64,000 bases of DNA from Alterluteimonas quercicellularis (GTDB lineage Bacteria > Pseudomonadota > Gammaproteobacteria > Xanthomonadales > Xanthomonadaceae), in the NCBI RefSeq assembly GCF_021191635.1, contig NZ_JAIWPR010000008.1, positions 1 through 64,000 on the forward strand, in the 5' to 3' direction. Shown here in pieces: positions 62,847 through 64,000 of the stretch. The position numbers and the translations under genes were made by a program. Below the pieces are notes generated by a model. The model worked only from the letters and a program-made list of their open reading frames with translations. It had not been told where the DNA came from and ran no database searches. Numbering within the stretch: the stretch's first letter is position 1; each line of letters starts with the position of its first letter.

Positions 62847-63482
62847 ATGACGGCGGGCGCGCTCCCCGTGCTCGCCCTGGGCGACAGCTACACCATCGGC
62901 GAGGGCGTGGCGCCGGACGGGCGCTGGCCGGTGCAGCTCGCGCGCGCGCTGCGCGAGGCCGGCCTGCCCGCCGGCGAGCCGCAGATCGTCGCCGCGACCG
63001 GCTGGACCACCGACGAACTGGACGCGGCCATCGACGCCGCCGACCCGCAGGGCCCGTTCGACCTGGTGACCCTGCTGATCGGCGTCAACGACCAGTACCG
63101 CGGCCACGATGTCGACGAATATCGCGCACGCTACGACGCGCTGCTGCTGCGCGCGATCGGCTTCGCCGGCGGCCGCGCCGACCGGGTGCTGGCGCTGTCG
63201 ATCCCCGACTGGGGGGTGACCCCGTACGGGCAGGCTTCCGGCCGCGACCCGGCTGCGATCGCGCGCGACATCGACGCCTACAACGCCACCGCCGGCGAGC
63301 GCTGCGCCACCCACGGCACCGGCTGGGTCGACGTGGCGCCGGTCAGCCGCGCGCGCGGCGCGCACCCGTCGATGCTGGCCGAGGACGGCTTGCACCCCTC
63401 GGCGGCGATGTACGCGGAGTGGACCGCGCTCGCGCTGCCCGAGGCACGGCGCCTGCTCGGAGCAGAACCGGGGTCGGCATGA
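62847..63482 (+). CDS. SGNH/GDSL hydrolase
   Basis: A 211-aa esterase/lipase of the SGNH superfamily: block I LALGDSYTIGEG (Ser14), block III LLIGVNDQYRG (Gly/Asn oxyanion) and block V AEDGLHPSAAMY (catalytic Asp and His). No signal peptide, so it is cytoplasmic. It starts 36 bases after the aminotransferase and its stop overlaps the methyltransferase start (ATGA). Confidence 0.92.
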   Translation: MTAGALPVLALGDSYTIGEGVAPDGRWPVQLARALREAGLPAGEPQIVAATGWTTDELDAAIDAADPQGPFDLVTLLIGVNDQYRGHDVDEYRARYDALLLRAIGFAGGRADRVLALSIPDWGVTPYGQASGRDPAAIARDIDAYNATAGERCATHGTGWVDVAPVSRARGAHPSMLAEDGLHPSAAMYAEWTALALPEARRLLGAEPGSA

Positions 63483-64000
63483 GCGAACTGGCCCAGGCGA
63501 TCGCCGCCACCCACGGCCGCCCGCTGGAGCGCGACCGCGCCCGCCGCATCGCGCGCGCGTTCGCGCCGCGGCACCCGCTGGGCAACCGGCACGACTACTT
63601 CTACACGCTCATCAAGCTGCGCAGCGACCCGCTCTACCCGGGCGTGCTGGCCGCGCTGCGCGGCACCCGCGCGCCGCTGCTCGACCTCGGCTGCGGCCTG
63701 GGCCTGCTCGCGCACGCGCTGCGGCAGGACGGGCAGGCCCTGGCCTACCGCGGCGTGGACATCGACGCCGACAAGATCGCCCGCGGCCGCCGCGTCGCCG
63801 CCGGGGCCGGGCTGGACGGGGTGACCTTCGACGTCGTCGACCTGGCCCGCGAGACGCCCGACCACCGCGGTAGCGTGGCGATCCTCGACGTGCTGCAGTA
63901 CCTGCCGCACGAGGCCCAGCAGGCGCTGCTGTCGACGGTGGCCGCCATGCTCGACGGCGACGCGCGGCTGGTGATCCGCACCGGCCTGGGCGACGACAGC
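63479..64000 (+). CDS. Class I SAM-dependent methyltransferase (partial)
   Basis: The first 174 residues of a methyltransferase cut by the window edge. Motif I LLDLGCGLGLLAHAL, acidic motif II YRGVDIDADKI, FDVVDLAR and motif IV VAILDVLQYLPH are present, defining a Rossmann-fold SAM enzyme with a 65-residue N-terminal extension (GNRHDYFYTLIKLRSDPLYPGV). The ATG overlaps the GDSL hydrolase stop, so the two are co-translated. Substrate unknown. Confidence 0.88.
   Translation, partial: MSELAQAIAATHGRPLERDRARRIARAFAPRHPLGNRHDYFYTLIKLRSDPLYPGVLAALRGTRAPLLDLGCGLGLLAHALRQDGQALAYRGVDIDADKIARGRRVAAGAGLDGVTFDVVDLARETPDHRGSVAILDVLQYLPHEAQQALLSTVAAMLDGDARLVIRTGLGDDS

Overview
The window reads as chromosomal DNA of a high-GC gammaproteobacterium of the Xanthomonadaceae/Lysobacteraceae (Lysobacter- or Luteimonas-like). 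The basis is inference from a TonB-dependent receptor of the Xanthomonas/Caulobacter carbohydrate type, an XAC0095-like small protein beside a SymE-like toxin, recurrent TAGAAT promoter boxes, and a family of roughly 23-bp inverted REP-like repeats (GTAGGAGCGCGC..GCGCGCGAC) typical of this group. No rRNA, tRNA or CRISPR array was recognised.

Region by region. 0-9.4 kb: an alpha/beta hydrolase, a frameshifted DUF3592 gene, a 1054-aa unrecognised repeat protein, a TonB-dependent receptor, and a flavodoxin-like quinone reductase gene split by a 267-bp fold-back element. 9.4-13 kb: a same-strand set with a histidine-box hydroxylase, a ketosynthase III-like enzyme fused to a heme-oxygenase-like (HDO) domain, and an unrecognised partner. 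13-16 kb: a small-protein/XRE regulator pair around a palindrome and a beta-propeller protein. 16.3-18.8 kb: three overlapping genes encoding a second HDO, a VOC enzyme and a class III aminotransferase, which look like a small undescribed pathway. 19-24.7 kb: a lipoprotein followed by a leaderless M23 endopeptidase (possible effector/immunity pair), an outer-membrane barrel, and an MBL hydrolase divergent from a TetR regulator. 24.9-29.9 kb: a DUF2167/membrane/J-like operon and several secreted small proteins, two of them a tandem duplication. 30-45 kb: core metabolism and signalling: aceE, a CHASE3 kinase with two response regulators, maeB, an OprP-like porin, an esterase, dctA and a NahK/DctB-like hybrid kinase.

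45.5-57 kb is accessory and partly A/T-rich: a large RHS/YD-repeat protein with a replaceable toxin tip and overlapping membrane immunity candidate, a tail of small immunity-like genes (one DUF4375-like), an XAC0095/SymE toxin locus with a strong terminator upstream, a HEPN-like protein and a stand-alone RelA/SpoT synthetase. This has the character of a polymorphic-toxin and defence island. 57-64 kb returns to housekeeping genes: a LuxR-type regulator with a QEGLA peptidase, an S41 lipoprotein, rsgA, an AlaA-like aminotransferase, a GDSL hydrolase, and a methyltransferase cut by the window edge.

The best candidates for undescribed biology are the two HDO-centred gene sets (9.4-13 kb and 16.3-18.8 kb), the toxin/defence island, and the leaderless M23 protein with its upstream lipoprotein.
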